From assembly GCA_002712305.1 (NCBI GenBank), contig PATE01000123.1, positions 1 to 17,025 on the forward strand: DNA of 17,025 nt, written 5' to 3'. The position numbers were made by a program, and so were the translations under genes. Below, in pieces: positions 1-7,388 of this stretch. The notes below the pieces were generated by a model. That model ran no database searches. It was not told the origin of the DNA and saw nothing but the letters and a program-made list of their open reading frames with translations. The stretch comes from Gemmatimonadota bacterium (GTDB lineage: Bacteria; Latescibacterota; UBA2968; UBA8231). Position 1 is the stretch's first letter, and each line of letters opens with the position of its first letter.

Positions 1-213
1 ACCATTGCGGCGCCCTTGGGCGCCGGCAGCGTGAGCTTCCACCACAGCCTGATCCTGCACCGCAGTGGGACAAACCGATCGGCACGGCGTCGACGCGGCT
101 ATGCCGTTCACTACATGCGCGCCTCGTCCGTCCAAGACGCGTCGGTGACGGACGCCCCCAAGATGCCCGCCTTCCGGCAGGTGCGAGGGCGCTCTTTCCC
201 GGGTCGAGTCTGA
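1..213 (+). CDS. Phytanoyl-CoA dioxygenase (PhyH) family protein, C-terminal fragment
   Basis: Partial gene entering from the left edge in frame 1 and ending at TGA 211-213; about 70 residues are visible. The segment around VSFHHSLILHRSGTNRSARR matches the end of the PhyH double-stranded beta-helix fold. The His of LILH is the expected distal iron ligand of the HxD...H triad, and the Arg run after the conserved Asn-Arg-Ser is where the 2-oxoglutarate-binding Arg sits. The following HYM is also typical of the last core strand. Family members are Fe(II)/2-oxoglutarate oxygenases acting on diverse small molecules; the substrate is unknown here. The N-terminal half with the HxD motif lies outside the window. 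A TTG at 16 could be misread as a start, but that would truncate the fold, so the frame is better read as open to the edge. It is followed by a DUF6807 gene 71 bases downstream on the same strand, possibly co-transcribed. Confidence 0.8.
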   Translation, partial: TIAAPLGAGSVSFHHSLILHRSGTNRSARRRRGYAVHYMRASSVQDASVTDAPKMPAFRQVRGRSFPGRV

Positions 214-274
214 AGGATTTGCGGCGAAATAGGTTTTCGTCCACTTAGGCCGACGCTTCGAGGCCACAACCCAT

Positions 275-280
275 GAGGTG
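275..280 (+). promoter_or_regulatory. Ribosome binding site deciding the start of the DUF6807 gene
   Basis: GAGGTG lies four bases before ATG 285. An in-frame ATG at 273 overlaps this site and has no comparable purine-rich site upstream. The later ATG is therefore preferred. Confidence 0.55.
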
Positions 281-284
281 CGCA

Positions 285-1181
285 ATGACATCATCCGCTC
301 CCGCTGTAAGCATTGCACCCAGGGCGGGAGGCTTTGTGGTTACTGAAGACCGCCAGGACGTGCTGTTCTATCAGCGCGAGACGAAACGGTTCGATGAAAC
401 CTATTCTCGGTCCCATTACATCCATCCCCTCTACGGTCTGGATGGAGAGTTGTTGACGGAAGAATTCCCCGCTAACCACCCCCATCATTGTGGCATTTAC
501 TGGGCCTGGCACCAAGTGTGGATCGGCGGGAGGAGGATCGGCGACGCCTGGAGTCTGAGAGATTTCGCCTGGGATGTGCGAGACGTAAAAGCGATCGCTG
601 CCCATACCCACGCCACCTTGGAAGCCGAAGTGTTTTGGACCAGTCCCCTATGGACCAATGCCCAGGGCGTGCGCAAGCCCCTTGTCAGGGAAATGGCGAT
701 GATCACGGTCCATCGAGCATCACGTGATATTCGTAAGATTGATTTCGACATTCGCCTCGTTGCTCTGGAAGATGAACTGCGCATTGCTGGGGCCGAAAAT
801 GCAAAAGGATACGGGGGCTTCTGTGCCCGCGTCCCACTACCTGACGATCTCCAGTTTGTCAGCTCTGGAGGCGACGTAGAACCGACAACGGTGCCCGTTG
901 AGGCCAGCCCCTGGATGGATTTTTCAGGGACCTTCGGCGAGGTGGGCAAAGTGAGCGGCGTCGTCATTCTCTGCCATCCGACCGTGCCGGGCTTTCCGCA
1001 GCCCTGGATTTTGAGACGGAAGACGAGCATGCAGAACCCGGTCTATCCCGGCGCTCATCCGGTTGCGCTCCCCCGCGAAGATCCACTTGTACTGCGTTAC
1101 CGCTTGGTCGTGCACCGGGGTGCTGGTCGTGAATTGGATCTGGATCACTTACAGGCAGAGTACGGTGCTGATGGCACTTAG
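285..1181 (+). CDS. DUF6807 / PmoA-like family protein
   Basis: A protein of 298 residues that I recognise as the Pfam PF14100 family (called methane oxygenase PmoA-like, now DUF6807). The signature is at about residues 46-77: HPLYGLDGELLTEEFP, then the His-rich NHPHHCGIYWAWHQ. A later conserved block is KGYGGFCAR at about residues 173-181. There is no signal peptide or membrane segment. Despite the name, these proteins have nothing to do with membrane methane monooxygenase. They are very abundant in Planctomycetes and Latescibacteria genomes, usually next to sugar oxidoreductases and PhyH genes, and their reaction is not established. The length suits a complete family member. The gene follows a PhyH gene and precedes the rhodanese with a 196-base gap. 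That gap holds only a weak stem-loop (GCCAG/CTGGC, 1218-1231). Confidence 0.85.
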   Translation: MTSSAPAVSIAPRAGGFVVTEDRQDVLFYQRETKRFDETYSRSHYIHPLYGLDGELLTEEFPANHPHHCGIYWAWHQVWIGGRRIGDAWSLRDFAWDVRDVKAIAAHTHATLEAEVFWTSPLWTNAQGVRKPLVREMAMITVHRASRDIRKIDFDIRLVALEDELRIAGAENAKGYGGFCARVPLPDDLQFVSSGGDVEPTTVPVEASPWMDFSGTFGEVGKVSGVVILCHPTVPGFPQPWILRRKTSMQNPVYPGAHPVALPREDPLVLRYRLVVHRGAGRELDLDHLQAEYGADGT

Positions 1182-1377
1182 GTGTCGCCAACCAGGTGGC
1201 CTCGCCTTCGTTGAAATGCCAGCCGCCTGGCTTCCCAAAAGGGCCATTGGTGTCACATTGCTAGACCACGGATACGCCCTAATGTTACCGCCACCCGGAC
1301 GTAGAACCAGAAATGAGCGAAACGACGCGCCCGTGCCACAGAGCTTCGTGGGCGGATTCAGCCAGTAGGCCAACCTC

Positions 1378-1692
1378 ATGCAAGAGCCCATCAAGACCAT
1401 CACGGTCACCCAGGCGAAGGAGAAACTGGCAGACGGACATGCCGTGTTCATCGACATCCGCGATCCTAACGCCTATGCTGCCGCCCACGTCCCAGGCGCA
1501 ATCCGTATCCACAACACGAATGTCGATGCCTTCATTGCCAGCACGGACAAGTCTATGCCGCACATCGTCTACTGCTATCATGGCATCACCAGTCAGGGCG
1601 GTGCTGCTTTCTTCCAGGAGAAGGGCTTTGAAGACGTCTACAGCATGGAGGGTGGCCTGCGCCTGGGAGGACTGACATCAGGCCATCATTGA
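1378..1692 (+). CDS. glpE: GlpE-like rhodanese (thiosulfate sulfurtransferase), single domain
   Basis: A 104-residue single rhodanese domain resembling GlpE in length and motifs. VFIDIRDPNAYAAAHVPGA lies at about residues 23-41. The active-site loop CYHGIT (Cys66) is followed by an amphipathic helix and VYSMEGG. The CYHG loop is distinctive for GlpE-type enzymes, which transfer sulfane sulfur from thiosulfate to cyanide or thioredoxin-like acceptors through a Cys persulfide. It should be cytosolic, since no signal peptide is seen. No clear ribosome binding site precedes ATG 1378. The C-terminus is odd: after MEGG the family normally has a short stretch ending in an aromatic AW, but this frame reads LRLGGLTSGHH. 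A one-base shift near 1660 would give AWED and a stop at 1675, so a frameshift close to the end is possible. The gene sits 202 bases before the mannonate-dehydratase-like gene. Confidence 0.85.
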   Translation: MQEPIKTITVTQAKEKLADGHAVFIDIRDPNAYAAAHVPGAIRIHNTNVDAFIASTDKSMPHIVYCYHGITSQGGAAFFQEKGFEDVYSMEGGLRLGGLTSGHH

Positions 1693-1883
1693 TAGCTGTG
1701 GAAGGGGCTGAGTATCTTCCCAAGCCGTCCAAGCTGACCCAAAGACCCGGGTAGTTTCGGGCTCGACCAACCAGGTGAACCACACCCAACCGGCAGGCAA
1801 TTGCCTATCTGTTATCCCGATCCCGAGGCGACACAGCCCAGGCCAGCGGGTGGCACTCATCCATGAAGCAGCAAACCGGCGTA

Positions 1884-1889
1884 AAGGGA
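1884..1889 (+). promoter_or_regulatory. Ribosome binding site deciding the start of the mannonate-dehydratase-like gene
   Basis: AAGGGA lies five bases before ATG 1895. The frame stays open upstream to a GTG at 1775, but the extra 40 residues carry no recognisable family sequence and that GTG has no comparable site. Confidence 0.55.
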
Positions 1890-1894
1890 ATCAC

Positions 1895-2956
1895 ATGAAG
1901 GAGTTCGAAGAGGGTCTGGCGGCCGGCGAGGCGGCAGCCTCTGCCTCCGAAGGAAGCTCGGGCGCATCGACGAAGGCCGGACGTATGTATGTGCGCACAC
2001 AAAGTTTCGGGTCTTCTGACGAGGATCTGCGCTTCCTGCAGCGCTGCGGTGTGCACCACAAGGCGGCCACCTTCCCATTCCATCCGGGTCGTGGGTGGGA
2101 TCTCGATGATCTGCTGCGGGAGAAGGAGCGCTTCGAACAATTCGGTATCACGCCGGACATGAGTGCGATCCCGATTTACGAGCAGTTCCCCAGCATCATC
2201 TACTACGGCAAGAGCCCGGATCGAGATCGAGACATCGACACGGTGTGCGAGATGATCCGCACCGCTTCACGGGCGGGTATCGAGTCGCTGCGTTACAACA
2301 CGTGCGTTCTAAACATCGACCGCACGGAAGACGAAGAAGGTCGAGGTGGGTTCTGGCACACCGCCTTCCGTCTGGACAAGATTTCGGCAGAGGATCAGGC
2401 CAAGCTGACCGACGCCGGTCGGGTCACGGCAGAAATGCACTGGGAGCGGATCGAGTATCTGCTCGAACGCATGATTCCGGTGGCTCAGGAGTGCAGGGTG
2501 CGGGTGGGCAACTCGCAGGAGGACCCGCCCACGCCGCCGGGCTATCGGGGCGTGGACAAGGTCCTCAACGACTTCGAGGGCATGAAGCGTTTCATCGAGA
2601 TCCAGCGGAGTCCGTATCACGGCTGGAATTTCTGCGTCGGCTCGATCGCGGAAATGCTCGAAGACTCCGCCACGGAGATCTTTCCGTTCATCGAGTATTT
2701 CGGCGGTCGCGACACGATTTTTCTCGTGCACTACCGCAATCTCATCGGGGGGCGCTACAGCTTCCGCGAGGCCTTGCCGGATGAGGGGGATATGGACTTC
2801 TGCAAGGTCTTGAGGGCACTGAAGGACGTGGGCTACTGCTACGGCATCGATCCGGATCACGTCCCTTACTGCAAGGACGATCCTCAGGGCAGCTATCAGG
2901 GCTACGCGTATTGTTTCGGCTATATCAATGCCATGATTCAGTCGGTCTATACCTAG
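1895..2956 (+). CDS. Mannonate dehydratase (UxuA)-like TIM-barrel protein
   Basis: A 353-residue relative of D-mannonate dehydratase, which removes water from D-mannonate to give 2-keto-3-deoxygluconate in glucuronate catabolism. Family landmarks appear in order: GWNFCVGS (Cys247), FLVHYRN (His279), SFREALPDEGDMDF (about 289-302), GIDPDHVP (Asp319, His322), and a C-terminal GYAYCFGYINAM. Cys247, His279 and an Asp/His of the PDH motif fit the known metal site. The block that reads IHPDDPP in classical UxuA is NSQEDPP here (206-212), so the metal-ligand His is Ser207. The Arg before PDH is also not conserved. The first 30 residues are Ala/Ser/Gly rich and probably disordered; another in-frame ATG at 1985 starts exactly where family sequence begins. 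Fold and family are confident. Activity on mannonate is doubtful because of the altered ligand. Confidence 0.85.
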   Translation: MKEFEEGLAAGEAAASASEGSSGASTKAGRMYVRTQSFGSSDEDLRFLQRCGVHHKAATFPFHPGRGWDLDDLLREKERFEQFGITPDMSAIPIYEQFPSIIYYGKSPDRDRDIDTVCEMIRTASRAGIESLRYNTCVLNIDRTEDEEGRGGFWHTAFRLDKISAEDQAKLTDAGRVTAEMHWERIEYLLERMIPVAQECRVRVGNSQEDPPTPPGYRGVDKVLNDFEGMKRFIEIQRSPYHGWNFCVGSIAEMLEDSATEIFPFIEYFGGRDTIFLVHYRNLIGGRYSFREALPDEGDMDFCKVLRALKDVGYCYGIDPDHVPYCKDDPQGSYQGYAYCFGYINAMIQSVYT

Positions 2957-3092
2957 CGGTTTGTGATGGCGACATCTGTCGCTGGAGAAGGTTGCCGTCG
3001 TTGCCGATCCGCAGGGTGCGCCTCTCTGCTTGATCACCCTCGCCATGCCTGCCGACTGATCCCGCGGAAGATCAAGACGTAATCCAAAGAAT

Positions 3093-3122
3093 GAGGCCGG
3101 TCGTCATCAGATGACCGGCCTC
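3093..3122. terminator. Strong hairpin between convergent genes, likely terminator
   Basis: GAGGCCGGTC (3093-3102) is perfectly complementary to GACCGGCCTC (3113-3122). The pairing can extend by three more pairs into the loop. It is followed by a T-rich but interrupted run (GGTTCGTTCTCTC). It lies between the end of the + strand dehydratase-like gene (2956) and the end of the - strand esterase (3154), where a terminator shared by both directions is expected. A smaller hairpin (GCGAC/GTCGC, 2969-2982) lies just after the dehydratase-like gene. Confidence 0.7.
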
Positions 3123-3153
3123 GGTTCGTTCTCTCAGATACGGCCGTGCCCTC

Positions 3154-5091
3154 TCACGCAGGCGGCGAGAGCAGCTGTTTGAGGGTGGCGCGCTTCGGTG
3201 ACGTGCGCAGACCCTTCGGAAACAACGCACGATCGGCTGGCCGCACGCCGAACAGCCGTCCCTTCCCCTTGCCCGCTAACTGCGCCAGACCCGAGATCCC
3301 ACCCGCCCCGAGCAACAGGGGGACGTAGGCGAGTTTGACCCAGGTTGTTGGCGCGCGCAGGTCAGCACCACCCAGATCGGCCACGAGACTTCCCGCCAGC
3401 TTTTCGGATTGCAGGAAAGACCACACGGCGTAGGTGAGGATGCCCATGCTTGAATCGGCAACCAAGGTGACAGTGCTGGGTTGAACGCCCAACTCGACCT
3501 GTGCCATGCGCACCGTTGTCGCCACATCATCGGCCTGGTGCATGTGCGCCGTCTTGCCATAGGTCGTGGCCAGATAGGTATCCGCTCTTCGATGGAATTC
3601 CTCGCTCGGAGCTGAGCCTTGCTGCCCGAAGAGCAGCGGAATCACCACACCCCAGCCCTCATCCATCAGTTTGCGCACAGCCGTCGAAGGTCTTCCACAG
3701 AACGCCGCCCACGCGCCCTTCCCCGCCCATTGGCGTAGCAGCACCAGTGTGCGATCCGCTTTTGTTGCGGGGGGCAGAAAGCGGGCCTGCATGCTACTGT
3801 CCTGCGAGAAACGTCCATACGTAATAGAGAACAGACCGGACCGACTGCTTCCATACTCGTGTCGTGCCGGTTGGCTGCGGATGAGAATGTCCTTCTTCTC
3901 CGGCAGCTGTGTCTGCAGCACGTCCGCCACGTCGGCCGAGCTTCCTGACTTGCCGTGCAGATCCTGCCACATGTCGAACAGTTGCTTGGGGCGACGGATG
4001 GCGCCCTTGTAGGGTGGAATCTCCTTGTCGAACACCAACAGCCGTGCACGATCGGGAACGGGCGTCGCAGCTTCAGGAATTCTCGCCGTGGGTTTGGTGC
4101 CGCCCTTCATCAGCCACTGCACCATCCACGAGTACACCGCCTCGCGGGCGCGACGATTGTAGTTATGCCCCTCGTCCTGGTAGAAGCCGTCGATCGACGC
4201 AGGCTTCTTGTACAATTCGTAGAGCTCGCGCATCGCCGGCAGTTCACGGTCACGCATATGGTGAGTCCAATCGCCTGTACATCCCAGCAGCAGCATCGGT
4301 CTGGGCGCGATGAGACCCGCATAGTGGAGATTGCTGTACTGCACATGCAATCCAGGTGCATTCTCACAGACACAACCGCCCTGCATGTGACCAGAAAGCA
4401 TCACGGCCGGTGCAGCGACCTTCACCCGCTCGTCCACAGCGGCAAGGAAGTAGGTCTGCGTACCGCCCCCTGACTCGCCGGTGCAGCCAACACGCTTTGG
4501 ATCGATCTCCTTGCGCGACAGCAGATAGTCGAGGGCCTTGATCGAGTTGTTGAGCTGCAGACCAAACAGACTCAGGCCGAGGGTGTTGGCTGCACCCTTT
4601 TCAGGACCACTGAGCAGCGATCGATGGGAGATCTGTCTCGTATCGTCGTCGTAGTCGATCATGGAATAGGCGAAGGACGCAAAACCGAGAAGGGCGCTGT
4701 TCATCGCCCTGTGTGGGACGGAGTAGTCGGCGAGAGGCGTTGTGCGTGCATTCATGGCATGACCATGAGGGTGCAGGATCAATGGCAGACGCGACGTCGC
4801 CTTCTTGGGCCGATACAGATTGCCCGTCAGATAGAGGCCCGGCAGGGTCTCGATGCACAGATTCTCGACGATGAGCCCTTCATGTTCGTAGCGATCGACC
4901 ACACGGCCGCGTGCTTTGAAAGCGGCCGTCTGTGCATTCAGACCGGCACACAGCAAGAGATGTCGACGGATCTGCTGTCGCTGCGCCTTCCAGGCGGCAA
5001 GGGTCCCCCAATCGGGAGCGGCCATGGTACTCTGATAGTTACGGAACGCGTAGAGTCTGGCGTCGGTGTCTAGCATCTGATCGGTGGCCAT
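3154..5091 (-). CDS. Acetyl-xylan-esterase-like alpha/beta hydrolase with two hydrolase-like modules
   Basis: A 645-residue protein with an N-terminal alpha/beta hydrolase domain (about 70-330). It has the oxyanion-region LILHPHGH (about 104-111), the nucleophile elbow GCTGESGGGTQ (Ser207), the acid candidate Asp274 in CTGDWTHH, and His309 in DEGHNY. This pattern is common in planctomycete-type acetyl xylan esterase and dienelactone-hydrolase-like proteins, which cleave acyl esters from sugars. The C-terminal half (about 440-620) looks like a second, weaker copy of the fold: TLVLLRQWAG, then VTLVADSSMGILTYAVW at the elbow position (541-557). The first Gly of GxSxG is replaced there and no terminal catalytic His is evident, so this half is probably structural or substrate-binding. 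No signal peptide is seen, so it is likely cytoplasmic. GAGGA (5101-5105) sits nine bases before ATG 5091. The gene stands alone on its strand. Ester hydrolase is a safe call; the substrate is unknown. Confidence 0.85.
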   Translation of the reverse strand: MATDQMLDTDARLYAFRNYQSTMAAPDWGTLAAWKAQRQQIRRHLLLCAGLNAQTAAFKARGRVVDRYEHEGLIVENLCIETLPGLYLTGNLYRPKKATSRLPLILHPHGHAMNARTTPLADYSVPHRAMNSALLGFASFAYSMIDYDDDTRQISHRSLLSGPEKGAANTLGLSLFGLQLNNSIKALDYLLSRKEIDPKRVGCTGESGGGTQTYFLAAVDERVKVAAPAVMLSGHMQGGCVCENAPGLHVQYSNLHYAGLIAPRPMLLLGCTGDWTHHMRDRELPAMRELYELYKKPASIDGFYQDEGHNYNRRAREAVYSWMVQWLMKGGTKPTARIPEAATPVPDRARLLVFDKEIPPYKGAIRRPKQLFDMWQDLHGKSGSSADVADVLQTQLPEKKDILIRSQPARHEYGSSRSGLFSITYGRFSQDSSMQARFLPPATKADRTLVLLRQWAGKGAWAAFCGRPSTAVRKLMDEGWGVVIPLLFGQQGSAPSEEFHRRADTYLATTYGKTAHMHQADDVATTVRMAQVELGVQPSTVTLVADSSMGILTYAVWSFLQSEKLAGSLVADLGGADLRAPTTWVKLAYVPLLLGAGGISGLAQLAGKGKGRLFGVRPADRALFPKGLRTSPKRATLKQLLSPPA

Positions 5092-5113
5092 GAATCACGA
5101 TCCTCGTGGCGGG

Positions 5114-5184
5114 CAGATGGCGGGGGCCATTGACAGATGGCGCGAAGCCAATGGCGGAGTGAGGCGAAGCCTATGACACAGGCT
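5114..5184. other. Cluster of short hairpins upstream of the esterase
   Basis: The 278 bases between the esterase start and the DUF2461 start contain no gene. Near the esterase is an imperfect 20-base tandem repeat: units begin CAGATGGCG at 5114 and 5134. Four short inverted repeats also occur: ATGGC/GCCAT (5117-5130), TGGC/GCCA (5138-5150), AGGC-GAA-GCCT (5162-5172) and AGCCT/AGGCT (5168-5184). The last two are mutually exclusive. Transcripts of the esterase starting further upstream would carry them in the leader. Function is unknown; they may be chance structure in GC-rich DNA. Confidence 0.35.
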
Positions 5185-5369
5185 CCGTGGACGCCACCAC
5201 TGCCAGAAAAGAGTTGCACGGGGTGTATGGGTCCAGCAGATTCGCCCCCGAGAGCACCCTGACAAGGATCGTCTACCGAAGATCGGCAGACCCGTCACCC
5301 TGAACCTGCAAACCGCATACCTCATACCGCATGTTCGGAGCAGAGAAACCATCCTGGAGTCGACAACCC

Positions 5370-6065
5370 ATGGCGACGCACAATCCCTATATCACGCCCA
5401 AACTCTTCAAGTTCTTTTGCGACCTGAAGAAGAACAACGACCGGGAGTGGTTTGAAGCGAACAAACAGCGTTATGAGGACGATGTCCGTACACCACTGTT
5501 GGCGTTCATCGATGATTTCGCCGAACCCCTGTACAAGATCAGCCCCCACTTCCGGGCCGATGCACGCAAGGTCGGTGGATCCTTGTTTCGCATCTTTCGT
5601 GACGTGCGTTTCTCGAAGGACAAGTCGCCGTACAAGACGCAGGCCGGGGTGCACTTCCGACACGAGAATGCGAAGGACGCCCATGCCCCCGGCTTCTATC
5701 TGCACCTGGAACCGGGAGAGGTGTTTCTCGGCGCAGGCATCTGGCATCCAGAGACAGCCGTCGCACGACAGATCCGGGCGGCGATCCTCGAGCATCCCGA
5801 TCGCTGGAAGAAGGCGATGAAGAGTGCCGCTTTCACGAAATACGGATACAGCCTGGCCGGTGAGTCGCTGAAACGTCCACCGGCGGGGGTTGAGAAGGAT
5901 CACCCCCTCCTGGATGACCTCAAACGAAAGGACTTCATCGCCGTGGCCGAACGGACAGAGAAGGATGCCTGTGCACCCGGATTTCCGAAGTTCTTTGCCG
6001 AGCGCTGCAAGTCGACGTCCGCCTTCGTCAAATTCTTATCTGAAGCGGTGGAGCAGCCCTTTTGA
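5370..6065 (+). CDS. DUF2461 (TIGR02453) family protein
   Basis: A 231-residue member of the DUF2461 family (PF09365), recognised by LFKFFCDLKKNNDREWFEAN at residues 12-31 and the very characteristic FRIFRDVRFSKDKSPYKT at 73-90. GFYLHLEPGEVFLGAGIWHP follows at about 107-126, where the family also has a conserved aromatic/Gly strand. The length matches the family (about 220-230). The biochemical role is not established; the family is widespread and soluble. ATG 5370 is preferred over an in-frame ATG at 5331 because GGAG lies at 5356-5359 and the family's N-terminal helix begins right after it. The stop codon overlaps the TTG start of the following propeller gene, implying translational coupling. 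Confidence 0.9.
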   Translation: MATHNPYITPKLFKFFCDLKKNNDREWFEANKQRYEDDVRTPLLAFIDDFAEPLYKISPHFRADARKVGGSLFRIFRDVRFSKDKSPYKTQAGVHFRHENAKDAHAPGFYLHLEPGEVFLGAGIWHPETAVARQIRAAILEHPDRWKKAMKSAAFTKYGYSLAGESLKRPPAGVEKDHPLLDDLKRKDFIAVAERTEKDACAPGFPKFFAERCKSTSAFVKFLSEAVEQPF

Positions 6066-7369
6066 TCACAGGTATCACCAGGGGTCCCGTCGATCTGGTG
6101 ACACCTCCCGACGGGGACAACTTTCGGTATGGTCTGGGTTTCCCTATGCAGATCGGGCCGCGGCAGGCGGCGCTGCTGTGCAATCTGCGCACCGAGCAGA
6201 TGCCCACCGGAGATTTCGAGAACGGCGCAGATGTGCTGCTCTTCGACGACATCGGTGAGATCTCAGAGACCGTCGCTGTGCCGATCACCCGCAATGAACG
6301 AACCACCCATCCCGAGACCGATTCACCACGCATCATCGTCAAGTATCCCATCGTGGGTGGCTTTGTCCCCTACGGGGCGCGCCGCGCCGACGGCCAGGTC
6401 CACCCTTGTGCGGGAACGGGGTTCGGTGTCAGTGAGGCGCTCGACTTTCCCATGCTGCCAGATGGTTCCTACAGCAAGGCGGACAAGACAAAGAGCATGG
6501 TTCGTCGAGCCGTTGTGCATCAGCTCACCTTCGATGGCAGAGCCTTCACGGCCCACGAAGATCGTGCCGACGATGACCTGCTCGCCGTGCCGGAATCCGA
6601 CTGGATCGTCTACGTCAACGGCCTGCACACGGCGATTCCCGATGGCGACGACCTGCTCTATCCGGCGTGCGCCACAACGGGGGATGCGTCTCTGTGTTGG
6701 CCGACACCGACGGCGGCGGGGGTCTGCCGTTGGCAGTTCAGAGAGGACCGCTGGAAGTTGAGCCACTTCGAACCCGTAGCGATGAGTCGGCAAGCCGATG
6801 AACCGCGGATTCTGTACGATGAACCCATCGAACTGGCGGCGGCTGAACCTAGCCTGGTTCGCGACCACGATGGCTCCCTGCTCTTCACGGCACGCATGTG
6901 TGGCGACGATGAAGAAGATCATGTGATCCGCGTGTGGCGCTCGAGTGATGGCGGCAGATCCTGGTCAACCGTCATCGAACAATCACAGGCTCGCGGTCAG
7001 GCGCCGATCACCATCAATCGGGCGTCAGACGGCACGGTCTATCTGGCCGCCAATGCCCTCGGCCGCGAACGGGATCTGCTGTGGCTGTGGCCTCTGAATG
7101 AGCAGCGAACGGGGCTGCTGGAAGGGATGGAGATTCGCGACGCCCTCGAAGAATTCGGGCCACCACCGACAGGACCCGTGTGGTTCATGGATCATCCCAC
7201 AGCAGTCACCCTGCGGCTGGGTGATGGGCAGTGGCACCATATACTGGTCTGTCGATTGATGGATCGCGGCGAACACGCAGGCGCTGCGCCGCCGCCCCAG
7301 ACGGGGATGTATGTGGAGGAAGTGACCTCGTCGGGACCGGCGATCCCGGAGTGGCACTTCGAGGATTAG
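6062..7369 (+). CDS. Sialidase-like (BNR/Asp-box) beta-propeller protein
   Basis: A 435-residue protein with one clear Asp box, SSDGGRSW at residues 294-301. It is preceded by EPSLVRDHDGSLLFTAR (262-278), the usual strand pattern leading into an Asp box in sialidase-like six-bladed propellers. Further strand-like segments follow (PITINRASDGTVYLAAN; HPTAVTLRLGDGQWHHILV). Sialidases usually have several Asp boxes and a catalytic Arg triad with a Tyr/Glu pair. I cannot place those, so glycosidase activity is only a possibility. There is no signal peptide. The start is uncertain: TTG 6062 overlaps the upstream stop (TTGA arrangement), and the next in-frame Met is residue 29, inside the apparently conserved RYGLGFPMQIGPRQ segment, so the early start is kept. 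It converges on the aldo/keto reductase with only 19 bases between the stop codons. Confidence 0.65.
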   Translation: MITGITRGPVDLVTPPDGDNFRYGLGFPMQIGPRQAALLCNLRTEQMPTGDFENGADVLLFDDIGEISETVAVPITRNERTTHPETDSPRIIVKYPIVGGFVPYGARRADGQVHPCAGTGFGVSEALDFPMLPDGSYSKADKTKSMVRRAVVHQLTFDGRAFTAHEDRADDDLLAVPESDWIVYVNGLHTAIPDGDDLLYPACATTGDASLCWPTPTAAGVCRWQFREDRWKLSHFEPVAMSRQADEPRILYDEPIELAAAEPSLVRDHDGSLLFTARMCGDDEEDHVIRVWRSSDGGRSWSTVIEQSQARGQAPITINRASDGTVYLAANALGRERDLLWLWPLNEQRTGLLEGMEIRDALEEFGPPPTGPVWFMDHPTAVTLRLGDGQWHHILVCRLMDRGEHAGAAPPPQTGMYVEEVTSSGPAIPEWHFED

Positions 7370-7388
7370 GTCATCGCCCTTCGCAGGC

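Noticed and set aside
273-284. Upstream ATG start for the DUF6807 protein
   Set aside because: The ATG at 273 overlaps the GAGGTG ribosome binding site that serves ATG 285.
285-1181. Reading the PmoA-like label as a methane monooxygenase subunit
   Set aside because: The sequence is soluble with no membrane helices, and its HPHH-GIYWAWH signature belongs to DUF6807. No methane-oxidation genes are nearby.
1775-1894. GTG start at 1775 giving a 393-residue mannonate-dehydratase-like protein
   Set aside because: The extra residues are not family-like and AAGGGA sits at the correct distance from ATG 1895.
2309-3046. A 245-codon open frame on the - strand
   Set aside because: It is antisense to the mannonate-dehydratase-like gene, with no recognisable motif, and it runs through the intergenic region.
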